NCBI GenBank assembly: GCA_024516035.1
Contig: CM044959.1
Location: forward strand, 16,003,441-16,067,440
Length of the DNA stretch: 64,000 nucleotides
Direction of reading: 5' to 3'
Source of the DNA: Bactericera cockerelli
Taxonomy: Eukaryota > Arthropoda > Insecta > Hemiptera > Triozidae
Both the position numbers and the translations under genes were made by a program. Below are positions 42,001-53,552 of this stretch, in pieces. Position 1 is the first letter of the stretch. Each line of letters opens with the position of its first letter. Under the pieces are notes generated by a model. The model had not been told where the DNA came from. It did no database searches and was given only the letters and a program-made list of their open reading frames with translations.

Positions 42001-42279
42001 ATTAACACAGCGACCTTATTAGATGTATTGTGACCAGTTGATTCTCTTTGGTTTTTTAACGTCCTGATGGATATAGATAGTTAGGACGGGGTTTTACCCT
42101 GCACTAAAGGTGTCGAGAGATCAACAGGATTACAACGAGGGAGGATAGGGGAAGACCTTTTTTTTAACGTCGCTTTTATCTGCATGGTCATATCACGACG
42201 GGGGAAGACCTTTGTCTCGGTTCATGGAGCAGATATAAAGTAGGTGTAATTGTTAGAAATAGACATTTTTTTGGTTCAG
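42001..42279 (+). other. Intron upstream of LMO exon, with Rep-I fragments and splice acceptor
   Basis: Sequence quality recovers here. It contains a piece like the GTCAGGACAGGGGTTTTAGC repeat (42060-42100) and a piece of Rep-I (42163-42210). The last 25 bases form a pyrimidine-rich stretch ending TTTTTTTGGTTCAG, a good 3' splice site with AG at 42278-42279. Confidence 0.75.
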
Positions 42280-42405
42280 GCTCTTCGCAGCTACTGGCTA
42301 CTGCGCCGCCTGCTCCAAGGTGATTCCCGCTTTCGAAATGGTGATGAGGGCCAGGAACAATGTCTACCATCTGGAGTGCTTCGCCTGCCAGCAGTGCAAC
42401 CACAG
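42280..42405 (+). CDS. Bx: Internal exon of LIM-only protein (Beadex/dLMO), part of LIM domain 2
   Basis: The 126-bp exon sits between an acceptor (AG at 42278-42279) and a donor (CACAG|GTGAG; GT at 42406-42407). It starts with the third base of a codon, gives 41 complete residues, and ends with two bases of an Arg-type codon (AG). The peptide begins [13 protein letters not shown] and ends C-F-A-C-Q-Q-C-N-H. It carries CxxC, then H-L-E-C and CxxC, the Zn ligands of a LIM domain finger. It matches from memory the second LIM domain of Drosophila Beadex and vertebrate LMO1-3 ([11 protein letters not shown] is the family signature). LMO proteins are nuclear cofactors that compete with Apterous/LHX proteins for the Chip/LDB adaptor. 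No other exon of the gene was found in the window, so both flanking introns are very long. Confidence 0.93.
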
Positions 42406-43177
42406 GTGAGAAGTTACGCCTCATTTAGTTCACTTGTTTTAGGGACAGAAATTGATATCGGATCCCAGAAGTGAAATTTGTTATTAATACTGGAAGGAAA
42501 TGAGTACAAAGAATATAAAAAAAATTGAAATCGGAGCAAAAAAATACAAAAACGAACTCAATCCTTCCGATGTTTAACATTAGAAACTGTCGGAACTAAA
42601 ATATTCCAAGGACAAAAGAAAAGTTATCGGGATATCAAATAAGGGGCGAAGTTCGACAAGGGCTGAAAAATTCTTCGGAGTTAACGGGATTTTCGACCTA
42701 TCGGGATTTCGAGTTATCGAGATTCTACTGTAATTATTTGGGATTTGCAATGAAAAATCTGACTGAAAAGTTCATCCTAATTTTAATTTTTTACCCACTT
42801 GTTTTAAAATTTTATTTGAGATTAAAGAGACTCTTTATAGTCTCATTTTTGCAAGATGAACAATCAAACATTATACCTAGAATTACTTTAGGAACTCGTG
42901 CTTTTATTTTACTGTCATGAAATGGAAGTCTGACTGAGTGCGCAATTAGAAATCAAATAGATCCACTTGCTCAAATTTCAACTAAACATGGTCTTAACAA
43001 TATACTTTGTTTGCATTATAGAACCATACCTGACCTATAGAACTATCAATAGATGAAAGTACAACGATAACATGATACTAAACTTAGTAAAAAGTGGTGT
43101 TTTTCCAACAATACACAATAACAGAGGAGTTTTTTTTCTTTCTTATTTTACGGTGTATTAGCTAGGCCCTTAGCCTG
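42406..43177 (+). other. Intron downstream of LMO exon, start
   Basis: Starts with the donor GTGAG. No further exon-like segment and no recognised repeat. Confidence 0.65.
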
Positions 43178-43920
43178 TTGTCCATGCCGGTGAGGAGTTT
43201 TTATGCTGTTAGCAAAGTGTTGCGTTCACGTTCTTTTCGCACTAAACTTGTTCCTTCTCCTACCTATTCTCACTCTCACTCCCCCCTACTACCTTCTATC
43301 TATACTTCTTTTTATTCTCTTTCTTCCTCTCCTCCTTTTCTTGTATTCGTCTCCTCCATCTCCTCTGTCTCTTTTCTTCTCTTTGGTCATTTATGTAAAA
43401 ATAAAGTAAACCAAATTCAAAATCAAAATTCTTTTCTTTCTCCATTTCTATCTCCATCTTCTCTGTTTCTTTTTTTCTTCTTTTCTTTCTCCATCTCCTC
43501 TATTTATTTTTTTCTTATTTTATTTCTCCATCTCTTCCACCTACTCATCTTATTTCATTCTGCTCTTCCTCTTATACGTTTCTTTGCCTCTTCTCTTACT
43601 TCTTCCCATTCTCGTCATCTCCTCCCAAGCTTTCTATCTTCCTCACCCTCTTCTCTTGTATTCATCTCTTCCATCTCCTCTGTCTCTTTCTTTCTTCTTT
43701 TCTTTCTCCATCTCTTCCTCCAACTCATATTATTTCATTATGCACTTCCTTTTATATGTTTCTTTGCCACTTCTCTTACTTCTTCTCATTCTTATCATCT
43801 CCTCCTACAATTTTTTTTTTTTACCTCCTCTCTCCCCCTTTTCCTTCGTCTCCTTCTACCACCCTCTTTCTTCATTTCCCTCACATCTTCAACTCTAATT
43901 CACATTAATACAAACACATA
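43178..43920. repeat. Pyrimidine-rich minisatellite
   Basis: A CT-rich region with an imperfect duplication of about 180 bp (TTTCTTTGCCTCTTCTCTTA near 43580 and its near copy near 43761). The Ser/Leu/Phe-rich open frame of about 247 codons is a composition artefact. Confidence 0.8.
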
Positions 43921-44150
43921 AAACGCTGTATACGTAGAGTCCCACACGCTTTGATTTATGTCTTCATTTCAACTTGTTACGTCCTTACTTTCTAATACCT
44001 TTACAAGACAGGGTGTACGTTTTCCCCTTCTGTGAATGTACGTCGTTTTTTCCCCTTTCGTACGTTTTTATATACATATAAAAAAAAATTGTTCCGATTT
44101 CGATTTTCTGGACGTTTCATAACCTCCTGTGCAACTTACGGGTTTTTTTG
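43921..44150. other. Intronic DNA, no recognised element
   Basis: Nothing recognised. Confidence 0.55.
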
Positions 44151-44226
44151 AGAGGTAGTTTTGCACCGGAACTGCTCGCATTACTTCAGAGCACTTTACC
44201 ATTACATCTATGCCATTCCATTTAGT
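44151..44226 (-). repeat. SINE-E fragment
   Basis: AGGTAGTTTTGCACCGGAAC and TTACTTCAGAGCACTTTACC match the 3' portion of SINE-E at 58777-58970 and 59491-59571. Confidence 0.7.
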
Positions 44227-44490
44227 TGAAGTAGCTACAAATATACCTTTTTTAATGATATTTATTTACAGAGGTGACGTAACAATCAGAGTCCTTGCTC
44301 CTACAAATATGCTTTCTCAGGAGGTTAAGGGATTGAGACAAACCCATGAACCGCATTGTATACTCACAATATTTGTTTAATCACAAAAATGCCCCAGTTA
44401 TTCCAACTCAGCTGACTAAATATTTGCCTTACTCAGTGCTCGCTCAATCAACTAGGAAGACGATATTTTAAATTTACTAAATCGATAAAG

Positions 44491-44632
44491 TTATTATATT
44501 TGTGTTAATCTCTTTCGTGATATCACAACTACTCTAATTCTCTATAAAAATCTACCCTGAAAACGAGATTTGAACCGCCGACCTCTAGGTTACAAGACCG
44601 CCGCCCTATCGATCAAGCTGCTGAAGTCGGTT
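44491..44632 (-). repeat. SINE-A copy
   Basis: Body and head in the minus direction, ending GATCAAGCTGCTGAAGTCGG. Moderately diverged. The 44633-45001 stretch after it has nothing recognisable. Confidence 0.82.
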
Positions 44633-45001
44633 TATAATCGACAAATCAAGCTAATACAAAAAAAAAAAAAATAGAAAATCAGGAAAAATCTGTCCGAACA
44701 AAGTTTTGCTTTAATCTGCCATCCCCTCTGTTTCCACACAAGTTAACAGAAAATTTAAAGCTGGGAATATGTGAGTAGTTTAGTTGCCTATCATGCAAGC
44801 GACGTCAAGTGTCACTCTATCATAATATTGTTTTTAAAAAGCTGTCAAGAATTTTAGTCGTCAAAAAAGGCAACTGGAAAAAAAATATTATGCTCACCCA
44901 AATTTTCATAAATGGCACAAAGATAAAATGAAATAAATTGCAAGTGTATGATTATTGTTTTCTGCTTTCGGAACTCTAAGGGCGGAATTTAATTACATTT
45001 T

Positions 45002-45199
45002 ATAATAATAATAACACTCTTTAGTGGAAGGTAACCAGGCGAGGTTAATGCTCAAAGCATTTTCTACCACTTCAGGGTCTTCTTATTATTGTGTGGTCAC
45101 AAACTCAAAATAATGAGAAAAATCCAGGGATTCGAACCAACGGATCCCCACACTACTTGGATTACCAGACTAGCGCGTTAACCACTTGACTACCAGTGC
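45002..45199 (-). repeat. SINE-D copy, near full length
   Basis: It has a TAA-repeat tail, TTTAGTGGAAGGTAACCAGG, and a tRNA-like head with B box (minus) GGTTCGAATCCC and A-box region GTCAAGTGGTTAACGCGC. Confidence 0.83.
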
Positions 45200-45345
45200 C
45201 AATTTTTGTTATACCTCCGTGGCCTTGGGTTTAGATTGTGAGTATTGTTTTAATTGAGGAAGTACAAGCTCAGAGCCCTGAATTAAACATGTGATCTCAA
45301 TATTGTCTATTATTCCCACCCTTACATTCCGAGGGTATCTAAGTG

Positions 45346-45482
45346 TTGGATGGAAGAGATTGCCGTAGGCAATAACCCCGTCCTTTAGTTAGGACATAAT
45401 ATGTAGATATATATTTCATCTATAATTACTTGTTTGTACATATATGTCCCATTGTCCCATTAATAAAGAGTTACATAATAAT
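45346..45482 (+). repeat. LINE-F 3' end
   Basis: GGATGGAAGAGATTGCCGTA, GGCAATAACCCCGTCC, then an AT-rich stretch and TAATAAAGAG near the end. Confidence 0.75.
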
Positions 45483-45776
45483 AGGGTAATTTTATAAAGG
45501 CGGGTTTAGGTATTTGTGACAAATTGGTTAAAAATAAAATGAGAGGAAGACTTGTGAAATCAAGCTCAGCCTTTGAACTCTTACTCTTCATCAGAATACA
45601 TGTCCAACACACCTGTCCTTTAAAACCACAGCTTGGAAAAAAAATCGTTTGAAATTCCACTAAAAAGTTCATGTACCTAAATCCATAGTGTAAAAGCACA
45701 ATCATATATTATAATTAGAGATGTATACGTATATTAATTTTATATTTTATGTCTCATGGGTGAGGTTTATTTAAGT

Positions 45777-45950
45777 AGATGGCTTGTGAGTTCGTGATAT
45801 GACGTGATATGTATAGGTGAAAGCGACGTTAAACCCAAATTTTATTAATAAATTTATTATTGATAAAATTATTTAATATGAAAAATCCCAAGCGTTGACC
45901 GGGATTCGAACCCGATCCCTACAGCTTACCGGTCGAGGTCGACAGAATCC
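45777..45950 (-). repeat. Rep-I fragment and a tRNA-like head
   Basis: 45777-45840 is a minus-strand Rep-I fragment (GGCTTGTGAGTTCGTGATAT, then AAAGCGACGTTAAACCC). 45893-45950 contains, on the minus strand, B box GGGTTCGAATCCC, a SINE head of uncertain family. Confidence 0.55.
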
Positions 45951-46249
45951 TCATGTGAAATTTGATCAAAATATTGTAGGTGTGACGACAGGATTTCTTG
46001 GTGGGTTTTCTTCAGTCCATCAATGTCTTCTTATCCGCTACAAGTTCTGCCACTTTTGTATTGACACAAGGAATTTCGAATGAAATCCTATGAAGCAATT
46101 TTGTATGAGTATGAGTTCGGCTAATTACGTTTAATTGATAGGTATTGTTAATCTTTGAAAATTATTGGGGCCAATAATAAAATAAATTCACTTGGTACCT
46201 ATATAGTTAAATTAGTTTATTGTTCTGGTTGAATTAAGATAATTCCTAT

Positions 46250-46510
46250 AGGTATATGTAGATCTGGTGGATAAAGATTAAGTTAGAAAGGATCCATAAA
46301 TGAAGTCTACATACCAAATTTCAAGTCTCTAGCTCTTACCGTTCTTGAGATAACTTGGACACACACACAGCACACACGGACCAATGGCTGAAACTTTGGA
46401 TTAAGGCTCTGGGGACCCTGAAACGTGTTTTGGCACTGAAAACTGACTATCGAAAATTTTGGGTAGTTACATTACTTTCCTTTCTATAGGATAAGGAAAG
46501 TATATAAAAA
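46250..46510. repeat. Dispersed repeat sharing a segment with the inverted-end element
   Basis: CCAAATTTCAAGTCTCTAGC and TCTTACCGTTCTTGAGAT are the complement of 26634-26676 inside the 1.1-kb element. It also has TAGGATAAGGAAAGTA at its end. This is probably a relic of the same or a related transposon. Confidence 0.55.
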
Positions 46511-47044
46511 TAAAATTCATAACATTATCATAATCATCATGGAACACAGAATCCCAGTTTTCTAAAACAGTATATAAGTACTTTTGCATATTACATGCTT
46601 CCTGATTTTCAAGCACAAACTTTCGAATTTTCCTGCTGAACTTTTCACCCAATGGAAGACAAAGTTGCCTCCTCCAGGATCTACCCAATTCCTCCCCATA
46701 CCTCCTACCTCCTCGGGAAATAAAATTTTGCGCATCGGAAAATTTTATTTTCACATCGTGATTTTAGTTTTCAAATTTAATTTTTTGATGTTGAGCTCCC
46801 AAAAGGCAGAGCTTCGTACACTCTCAGTTGTTATTAAGGAAAAAAAGAAAACTTTATTTGAAAGTTTAATATCAATATTATCAAAAAAAAATCAATAGGT
46901 TATGTAACTTTTAGTAGGTCGGTTCTTACACTTTCTACAATACTAATTAAAAAATGAAAAAAAAAAAACAAAAGAAAAAGAAAACCTAGGTTAACAAAAA
47001 TAATTTTAAAGAAATATTTTAATCATATCTCTGTTAATCACAGA
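46511..47044. other. Intronic DNA, no recognised element
   Basis: Nothing recognised. Open frames of about 100 codons on both strands carry no domain signal. Confidence 0.55.
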
Positions 47045-47360
47045 TATGATTTAATCAGAAATCAATATTTAAGAATCAATATTAAAGGTATACCCTACGG
47101 CAATCTTTTTTAACCAACTTAAGTTAAAACAAGTGGAAATATACTTCCTAAGCTATGTAGGTAGGTACCAGCAGGTACTTATTATCTTCTTGGCAGCTAT
47201 GATTGAATCAGAAATCAATATTTAAGAATCAATATAAATCAATATTAAAGGTACACCCTACGGCAATCTTTTTTAACCAACTTAAGTTAAAACAAGTGGA
47301 AATATACTTCCTAAGCTATGTAGGTAGGTACCAGCAGGTACTTATTATCTTCTTGGCAGC
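47045..47360. repeat. Tandem duplication, 153 and 163 bp
   Basis: Copies 47045-47197 and 47198-47360 are almost identical (TTAAAACAAGTGGAAATATA, GGTAGGTACCAGCAGGTACT). The second has a 10-bp insertion from an internal AATATAAATC repeat. The low divergence means a recent local event or an assembly duplication. Confidence 0.9.
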
Positions 47361-48009
47361 AGAAATGTAGAAGTAAGAAAGTTATGTGTTTATATTCTTG
47401 CCATGACCACTTTCTTGTCTATTTTGGCTGGATGTAAACGTGCATACCTTAAACGTAAACTGTCTTCCTCGCTGAGCATGACAAGGATAATTCAATAATA
47501 ATGGCGATACACCAATATGTCATATTCCTCCTCAGATTTCGGCCTTTATTCCTATTAAAGGAGACCTATAGAATTATGGACGATTAATTAGAATCCTATA
47601 TGTACGATGTTTCGTGTTCAATTCAATAGTACATACAATAGGGGATACAATGAGACACCAGTGGGGAGGGAAAAGGGAGAGGATGTCACAGGTAGGGTGC
47701 GAAGAACAGACGGGTTAGTTATTCAAACCAGTGGCGAATTTCCCTTCATCGAGGAGGATGAAACTTACATCAGATACTTACGCTCTATACCGTGGTTAAT
47801 ATGATATCTACAGGCTGGTACACAATATTTTTAGATTATCATACACGTAAATTAATGTAATAGTATTATTGCGTGTGTATGCATAAAATAGATATACGAT
47901 CGAGTATATACTCGTATTATGTATAGTTTGTACAAACAAACTATGTTTAACAAGTGGGAAAGTTTGATGCTGGTTGGTAGCTTCATTATGACATATTGTA
48001 TGAGGTGCT
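47361..48009. other. Intronic DNA, no recognised element
   Basis: No coding signal and no recognised repeat. Confidence 0.55.
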
Positions 48010-48290
48010 TTGTTATTATAAACTGGTTGAAGTCCCACAAGAGAAGCCCCAATCTTCACACCGACCTCTGTTAGATCTATTAGTCTGTCCCGGTAGCGCA
48101 GTGGTAAAGGCGGCACTCTCTGAATCCAGAGATACCAGAGGTCGCGGGTTCGAAACCCAGCCGGGACATGACAAACTATCCTCCCATTTGGGATTTTTAC
48201 CACATTAAAATTGTCCTGGGCTTACAGCTGGAATTATAGGACTTAATAGTCCTAATCGGGCATTATAAATAAGGCGATATTATTATTATT
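48010..48290. repeat. SINE-C 3' end (minus) and SINE-B (plus)
   Basis: 48010-48062 matches the terminus of SINE-C in complement (TATAAACTGGTTGAAGTCCC). 48087-48290 is a well-preserved SINE-B. Its head GTCCCGGTAGCGCAGTGGTA pairs with CCGGGAC at the other end of the tRNA-like part, giving a full 7-bp acceptor stem. It has a B box GCGGGTTCGAAACCC and tail ATAAGGCGATATTATTATT. Confidence 0.85.
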
Positions 48291-48793
48291 GTGAACAAAG
48301 GTACTTTGGCTGAGGTACTTACGATTAGCATTATAATTTTGTGCTTAGTATTAGTATCCTAACTGATAAAAGCATTTTTGAATCGTAATACCTATATTTC
48401 TACCGACATAATATCTCAACAGGATAATCGGAAACTAATAACTCATAGATGCAATAATTTTGTTATTTTTCTAAATGTAGCTGAGCTTTGAATTCGACAC
48501 TATGTCTTGACATGAGAGTATTGTAGACTACATTACACTGTACATACTAAGTAATGTACAAATTGCTCGTATGCAGTGCTCTGTACATAGTGTAGGAATC
48601 TCTCTCCTGATAATTCCTGCATCTCTCAATTGCCCAACTAGCGACTACACTACGTCTCAAAAAGAGGTTGTTTTCAAAAACGCACCTTTTTTTCTAACCA
48701 ATTGTTTTTTATAAACATACATAAAGGTCAAGATAAATTTTCTCTGAATAATATAATTATTCTCAACTTTCAGATTATTACAAGAGCAATTAT

Positions 48794-48859
48794 TTATAAG
48801 CACATAATACCACCATCATTTGAATATATTCAAATGATGGTAGTTTTATGTTCTTATAA
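48794..48859. repeat. 66-bp loop-free imperfect palindrome
   Basis: The central 28 bp (CCATCATTTGAATA and its complement) are perfect. The outer parts pair with a few mismatches to 33 bp per arm. AT-rich and in isolated intronic DNA. Confidence 0.85.
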
Positions 48860-50038
48860 GTGTATATGTCGTCGATAAGTCGACTAATTATTATCATCAT
48901 CATCATTATTATTATTATTATTACTGTAAGTCGAATATAAAAATATTTGTTTCAACAGTAGTTCAATCACATGTGAGTCGTAAAGAAATACATATAGGGT
49001 CAAATGGGAAATACCCATCCCATTTTTCGTGAGCCCGAGTGTAGATAGATTACTATAGTGGACGGGGAATTTGGATGTGTCACTCAAAATGTTTCCAACA
49101 CTCCAGAGTCCCTGAATTCGTAGATAAATATTAAAATGCCCCTTCAATTATTTACCGGGTGATGGATCATGAGAAATAACTAGGCTAAATAAACAAATGA
49201 TTACTCATCTGTGAAGGGAAAATTTGGTAGTTTTGGCGCATCCACCACTTTGCATAAATTAGATTTTCTTTGTTTGATTAGGAATAATTATAATATCGCC
49301 TTATACATATATACTGCCCTTATGAACAGACGTGTAAAATATGAGAAAACCAAAGCTAGAGCTTGATTTAGCATGAAAAATTACACTGATTTGTTGTATC
49401 ATCCTCTGGATTTTCCCAAAAAAAGTTCATGATTCCGCGAGGTTCATCGAAACTTCGTTTGATCAAAGTATCGAGTGATGGGTCAATTGTGCGTAGAATT
49501 CAACGTAGATTTCGAACATCTAATAATAAACAAAAACATTTTTTGTTATCCAGGAGTGTACCTTGTAATAATAAATAGGGAGTTCTATTTGAAAATCGAA
49601 AGTTGGTGCCTATTTCACTACTTTTGGGATACCATGTAGAATTTTTCGATTCCACCAAAAAATGGGCTAACTTGTTTTAAAACTAGGTACAATGGTACAT
49701 ACTAAAATTCGAGTCTTTATCTTCACCCGTTAAAAAGATAAACATCCGTTCCGGGACTTTTCATTTACTGTAACGGTAGTATTGGCATATCCACTAACAT
49801 TTGATACCATTGGCCATTGGTCTACGATTTTGTTTTAATCATTTCAATACTTATACATTACGAATGACGATTAAGAATAGTAATCAATCCATTGGTCAAC
49901 CCTGTATACTATAAATGGGTGGGGAGTTGATATCGCAGTTATTGTTGTCATTAATTAGATAGGTATTTTGGGATAATATTTCGCAATATCGAATTTACAA
50001 TATTTACTCTCCTGCCAACCCCTACGTTCTCCATTTTC
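48860..50038. other. Intronic DNA, no recognised element
   Basis: Short (ATT)n run near 48905; otherwise nothing recognised. Confidence 0.55.
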
Positions 50039-50430
50039 TATCTCTTTTCTCCCTCTGTTAATCCCTTTTTCTCTTTCTCCCCTCTTTCTCTGTCCTCTCT
50101 CTTTTCTCTCTCTCCTCTCTCCCTCTCTCTCTCTCCATCTCTCTGCTCTCTATCTCTATCTCCCCTCTCTCTCTCTCCCTCCCTCTATCCCTCTCTCTTT
50201 CCTCTCTCTTTAGCTGTCTCTCCTTCTCTCTCTCCTCTCTCTCAACTCGCTCTCCCTCTCTCTATCCTCTCTCTCTCCTCTCCCTCTCTCTCTCTCCATC
50301 TCTCTGCTCTCTATACCTATCTCCCCTCTCTCTACCTCCCTCCCTCTATCCCTGTCTTTCTCTCCTCTCTCTTTACCTGTCTCTTTCTCTCTCTATCTCT
50401 CTCTTTCTCTCTCCCTCCCTACCAACCGGT
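50039..50430. repeat. CT-rich low-complexity tract, partly duplicated
   Basis: TCTCTGCTCTCTAT and TCCCTCCCTCTATCCCT recur at about 50141 and 50302, giving a rough 160-bp period. Confidence 0.85.
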
Positions 50431-51337
50431 GTCTTTCTCTTTCATTTGTTGACACGAATTCAACAAAATTTTGTATTTACCCACTTCCTCACTTCTCTTG
50501 CACTAATTCTAAAACTCTTCGAAAGTTGACCATAGTAAAATTTTACGGAAACATATCGGCTCGGTTAAATGCCTAGGTAGCTAGGTACCTTTCGCGTCTA
50601 ATTAATATCGTCATGTGTGTCGCCATTTCAACGTAGCTTAAAAGCACTGCCAATTATGGACACAATACTTCCTCGTGATTGTTTCACATTGTATACACGT
50701 GCCAATTTTGAGATTATATACTAAATGACTTGTATCTCCAAAACCGCTTAACCTATTTTTTCTAATATTAGAAATTTCTCGGAAGTAAAAGAATCACTTT
50801 TGATATACGAGATCTACCTGTATTAATTGAAATTTTGTGTAATGTTTGATTCTTGTTTCTTCAAAAATTATTCTCATCTCCAAAATATTGTCCCTCCAAT
50901 GTTTGCTCGAATGAACTCACACTTTTCGGACCCCTCAAATAGCACCCTTAAAAGGGAAAACGTTTTTATCTTAATATTTTAAATGACTTTTCGGTCTTTT
51001 TACATATTCAAAGCAATTAAAGTGTACAATTATCAGGGGTATTTTATGCGAAAGTTCTACCGCAAACAACACAATCCTTGGCAAATCCTCTTTTAATTAT
51101 CTACCCCTTACAGCCTTAAATATTTCGCTGGCTTTCTTTATGGGGCTGGTGCTATTTTGTGGCGATAACGGTAGCAAGTTAAGATGTTTTGCATATTAAT
51201 GGGTTCACCTATGAGTTAAACTCGCATTTTATTTCTACTATGCGTTCTAAGTTTCTAACGGTTGCTAAATGCATTTATAAGGAATTATTTCGAGACCTTA
51301 GATTAGGCTAATTTATTATTATTTAGTAGAAATACTA
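50431..51337. other. Intronic DNA, no recognised element
   Basis: Contains the small dispersed repeat noted at 30429 (here about 50758-50795). Nothing else recognised. Confidence 0.5.
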
Positions 51338-51553
51338 CCAGCCTCCGTGGCGTAACGGTTGTGACTACTGCCCGTAGTCCAGAGATCCCAAGTTCGATCC
51401 CGGTCGGAGCAGACGTTTCGAGAATTTTTCCTCATTAATTTGAGTTTGTGACCACATAATAATATGACTCTGAGGGTTAGGTGGTAGAAAATGCTTTGAC
51501 CACTGACCTCGCCTGGTGGTTACCTTCCACTAAAGAGTGTTACTATTATTAAT
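51338..51553 (+). repeat. Chimeric SINE: SINE-C head joined to SINE-D body
   Basis: 51338-51412 is a SINE-C head (CCAGCCTCCGTGGCGTAACG, B box AAGTTCGATCCC). 51422-51553 is the SINE-D body (TTTTTCCTCATTAATTTGAG, ACTCTGAGGGTTAGGTGGTA, GTGGTTACCTTCCACTAAAG) with a TATTATTA tail. Heads and tails of the two families are otherwise seen separately. Confidence 0.8.
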
Positions 51554-52524
51554 TTTGAAAAATGCAGATAGCTCGTTTTTTGAACGAGACCTTCAATTGT
51601 CCTGAAAGCTACTTCGTAAATTTTACACGAAACCAAAGTTAATTCGAAGTTTCTACTTCGCTGTCCTGTGCAAACACTCGCAGGCGACACCAGCAGCTGC
51701 GTCTCACCGCAGAATAAACTGCCGTCGAAACACCGGGCGAGATTATTAGTTTCATTTTCATAACTGAGGAATGGGTGTGAAGTTTGGGGAGGTTCTGGTT
51801 TATGATCCCGAATGTGGTGCTGGCGTTTTCAGTATGGTTTAAGTTTAAATAAAATATTTTTCAAAGATAACTCCATACCACCACAATAGTCGCTACAGCC
51901 CGGGGTGGGCCTTGGCCTCCTCCACTATCTGCCTCCCAACAATACGGTCCTTGACTCTGGTACCCCAAATGGTAACTCTCAGAATTGAGCTACTTTTTTA
52001 TATCAACGGCTATTAGACAGCCATTGAGCTATTCATATCCCAGCAATATTTTCAGTAGAATCCTCCTAAAAACTATCTATAACTTCTCTCTTGTGTCTCG
52101 ACGTCTTTTCACACGTTACATTATGCCATTTCCAAGTTGTTGTAGAGCGTTAAAGTATAAAATTATGCATACATTCACGGCATGATTGTTTTCGACAGTA
52201 TTAAATCTAATGCAAAAGAGTGTCTGAAATTGTGAGCGGGGGCAGAAAGAAAGGGGGGAAAGCGCTGCTGTTTGTTAAAGTTTAATTTTCGAGTGAATAA
52301 TTTTCTATAATCATATTATTTAGCTTTATTATGAATTCAAAACACTTTTTGGAAAAGAAAGTTTTCCCTACTTTTGCTTGCTTCTTGTTTTCTCGTATTT
52401 TCTTCTTCGACATGCTCAAGGGTTGAGTGCAATATGGTCGCATGCTTTTAACATGAGGGTATGTTATTATTATATTTATAAAAAGTTTATTGCTCTTACA
52501 GCTTGATTTTTTAGTTTTGTTTTA
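51554..52524. other. Intronic DNA, no recognised element
   Basis: Slightly GC-richer at 51680-51960. I checked for an LMO exon or other domain and found none. Confidence 0.5.
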
Positions 52525-52619
52525 CATCATCATCATAGGGCGGCGTCATCGTGAACGATGGTAGGCCGACAGTGGAGGAATGGCTCAGCACTTTTACCAC
52601 TGTCTTTACAAGGCGACTA
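52525..52619. repeat. Rep-G copy, truncated
   Basis: The CAT run, GGCGGCGTCATCGTGAACGA, and GACAGTGGAGGAATGGCTCA to AAGGCGACTA. It is cut there by T-rich DNA. Confidence 0.75.
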
Positions 52620-53295
52620 TTTTTTTTATTAATTTTTTTTTTGTCAAAATAAAAATGTATTTTACAAAAATATTCGCGGGTCAATTATTCGGATACAGAA
52701 TGATCAATCTGAAAACAATTTGGTTATGGTCAAGCATTTTGACCATAACCAAACAAACTAAAACTCACGAAGCAATGCAATGATATTTATGTCCTTGTGT
52801 GGCCTCTATTGCTGATACTGTGATACCAAACAATTCTGTGTAATCAAAATCAATAAGAACTAAGCATACTGACATTTTATTATTGATCTACAACCCATCC
52901 CCTAATTGCTCTCTCTTTTCCTCTCTCTCATTTTCCCTCTCTTTCACTCTCTCTCTCTCTCTTTCTATCTCTTTCTCTCTTTTGCATCACCTGATACTCT
53001 GTCTCTCTCCCTCTTCTCCTCTCTTTCCACAAGCAGAATGTGAATAAGAGGTTTCTGCAACATCAGCTATAAATCTGGTTAATTACACTTGATTACAAAT
53101 TTCACGTTAAAACTTCAAACTATTAACTTCCCCTGCCTGGACTCCTCTCCACCCCCCCCCCCCCCCCCCCCCTTTGTACTTCACAGGAAAGTTTCTATTT
53201 GAAGCGGGTAGTTAGGATGGGTAGGCTCATACTGGGTCCATCATGCACACATAGATGGTCTGATGTTCAGAGTAATAAGTCAGTATCCACCTTAT
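52620..53295. repeat. Intronic DNA with CT-rich tract and C21 run
   Basis: CT-rich at about 52915-53030 and 21 consecutive C at 53152-53172. A small inverted pair (GGTTATGGTCAAGCATTTTG and CCATAACC) lies near 52720-52750. No genes. Confidence 0.75.
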
Positions 53296-53475
53296 ACTGG
53301 TAGTCAAGTGGTTAACGCACTAGTCTGGTAATCCAGGTAGAGGAGGGATCCGTTGGTTCGAATCCCACCCAATGAATTTTTCCTCATAATAAGACTCTGA
53401 GGGTTAGTTGGTAGAAAATGCTTTGAGCCTTAACCTCGCGTGGTGGTTACTTTCCACTAGAAAATATTATTATTA
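53296..53475 (+). repeat. SINE-D copy, near full length
   Basis: Head ACTGGTAGTCAAGTGGTTAA, B box TTGGTTCGAATCCC, and body with CTCTGAGGGTTAGTTGGTAG and the CCACTAGAAAATATTATTATT end. Confidence 0.85.
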
Positions 53476-53552
53476 CTGTTATATTGCATCACGAGAGTTC
53501 TAGGTCCTAAAAATCCAATGGCGCCTATACAATGCGCGATGTACGAAAATGC

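Noticed and set aside
43178..43921. 247-codon Ser/Leu/Phe-rich plus-strand frame
   Set aside because: CT-rich low-complexity DNA; all three frames are largely open.
51680..51760. GC-richer segment as a second LMO exon
   Set aside because: Translation in all frames gives no LIM Cys/His spacing or other LMO motif.
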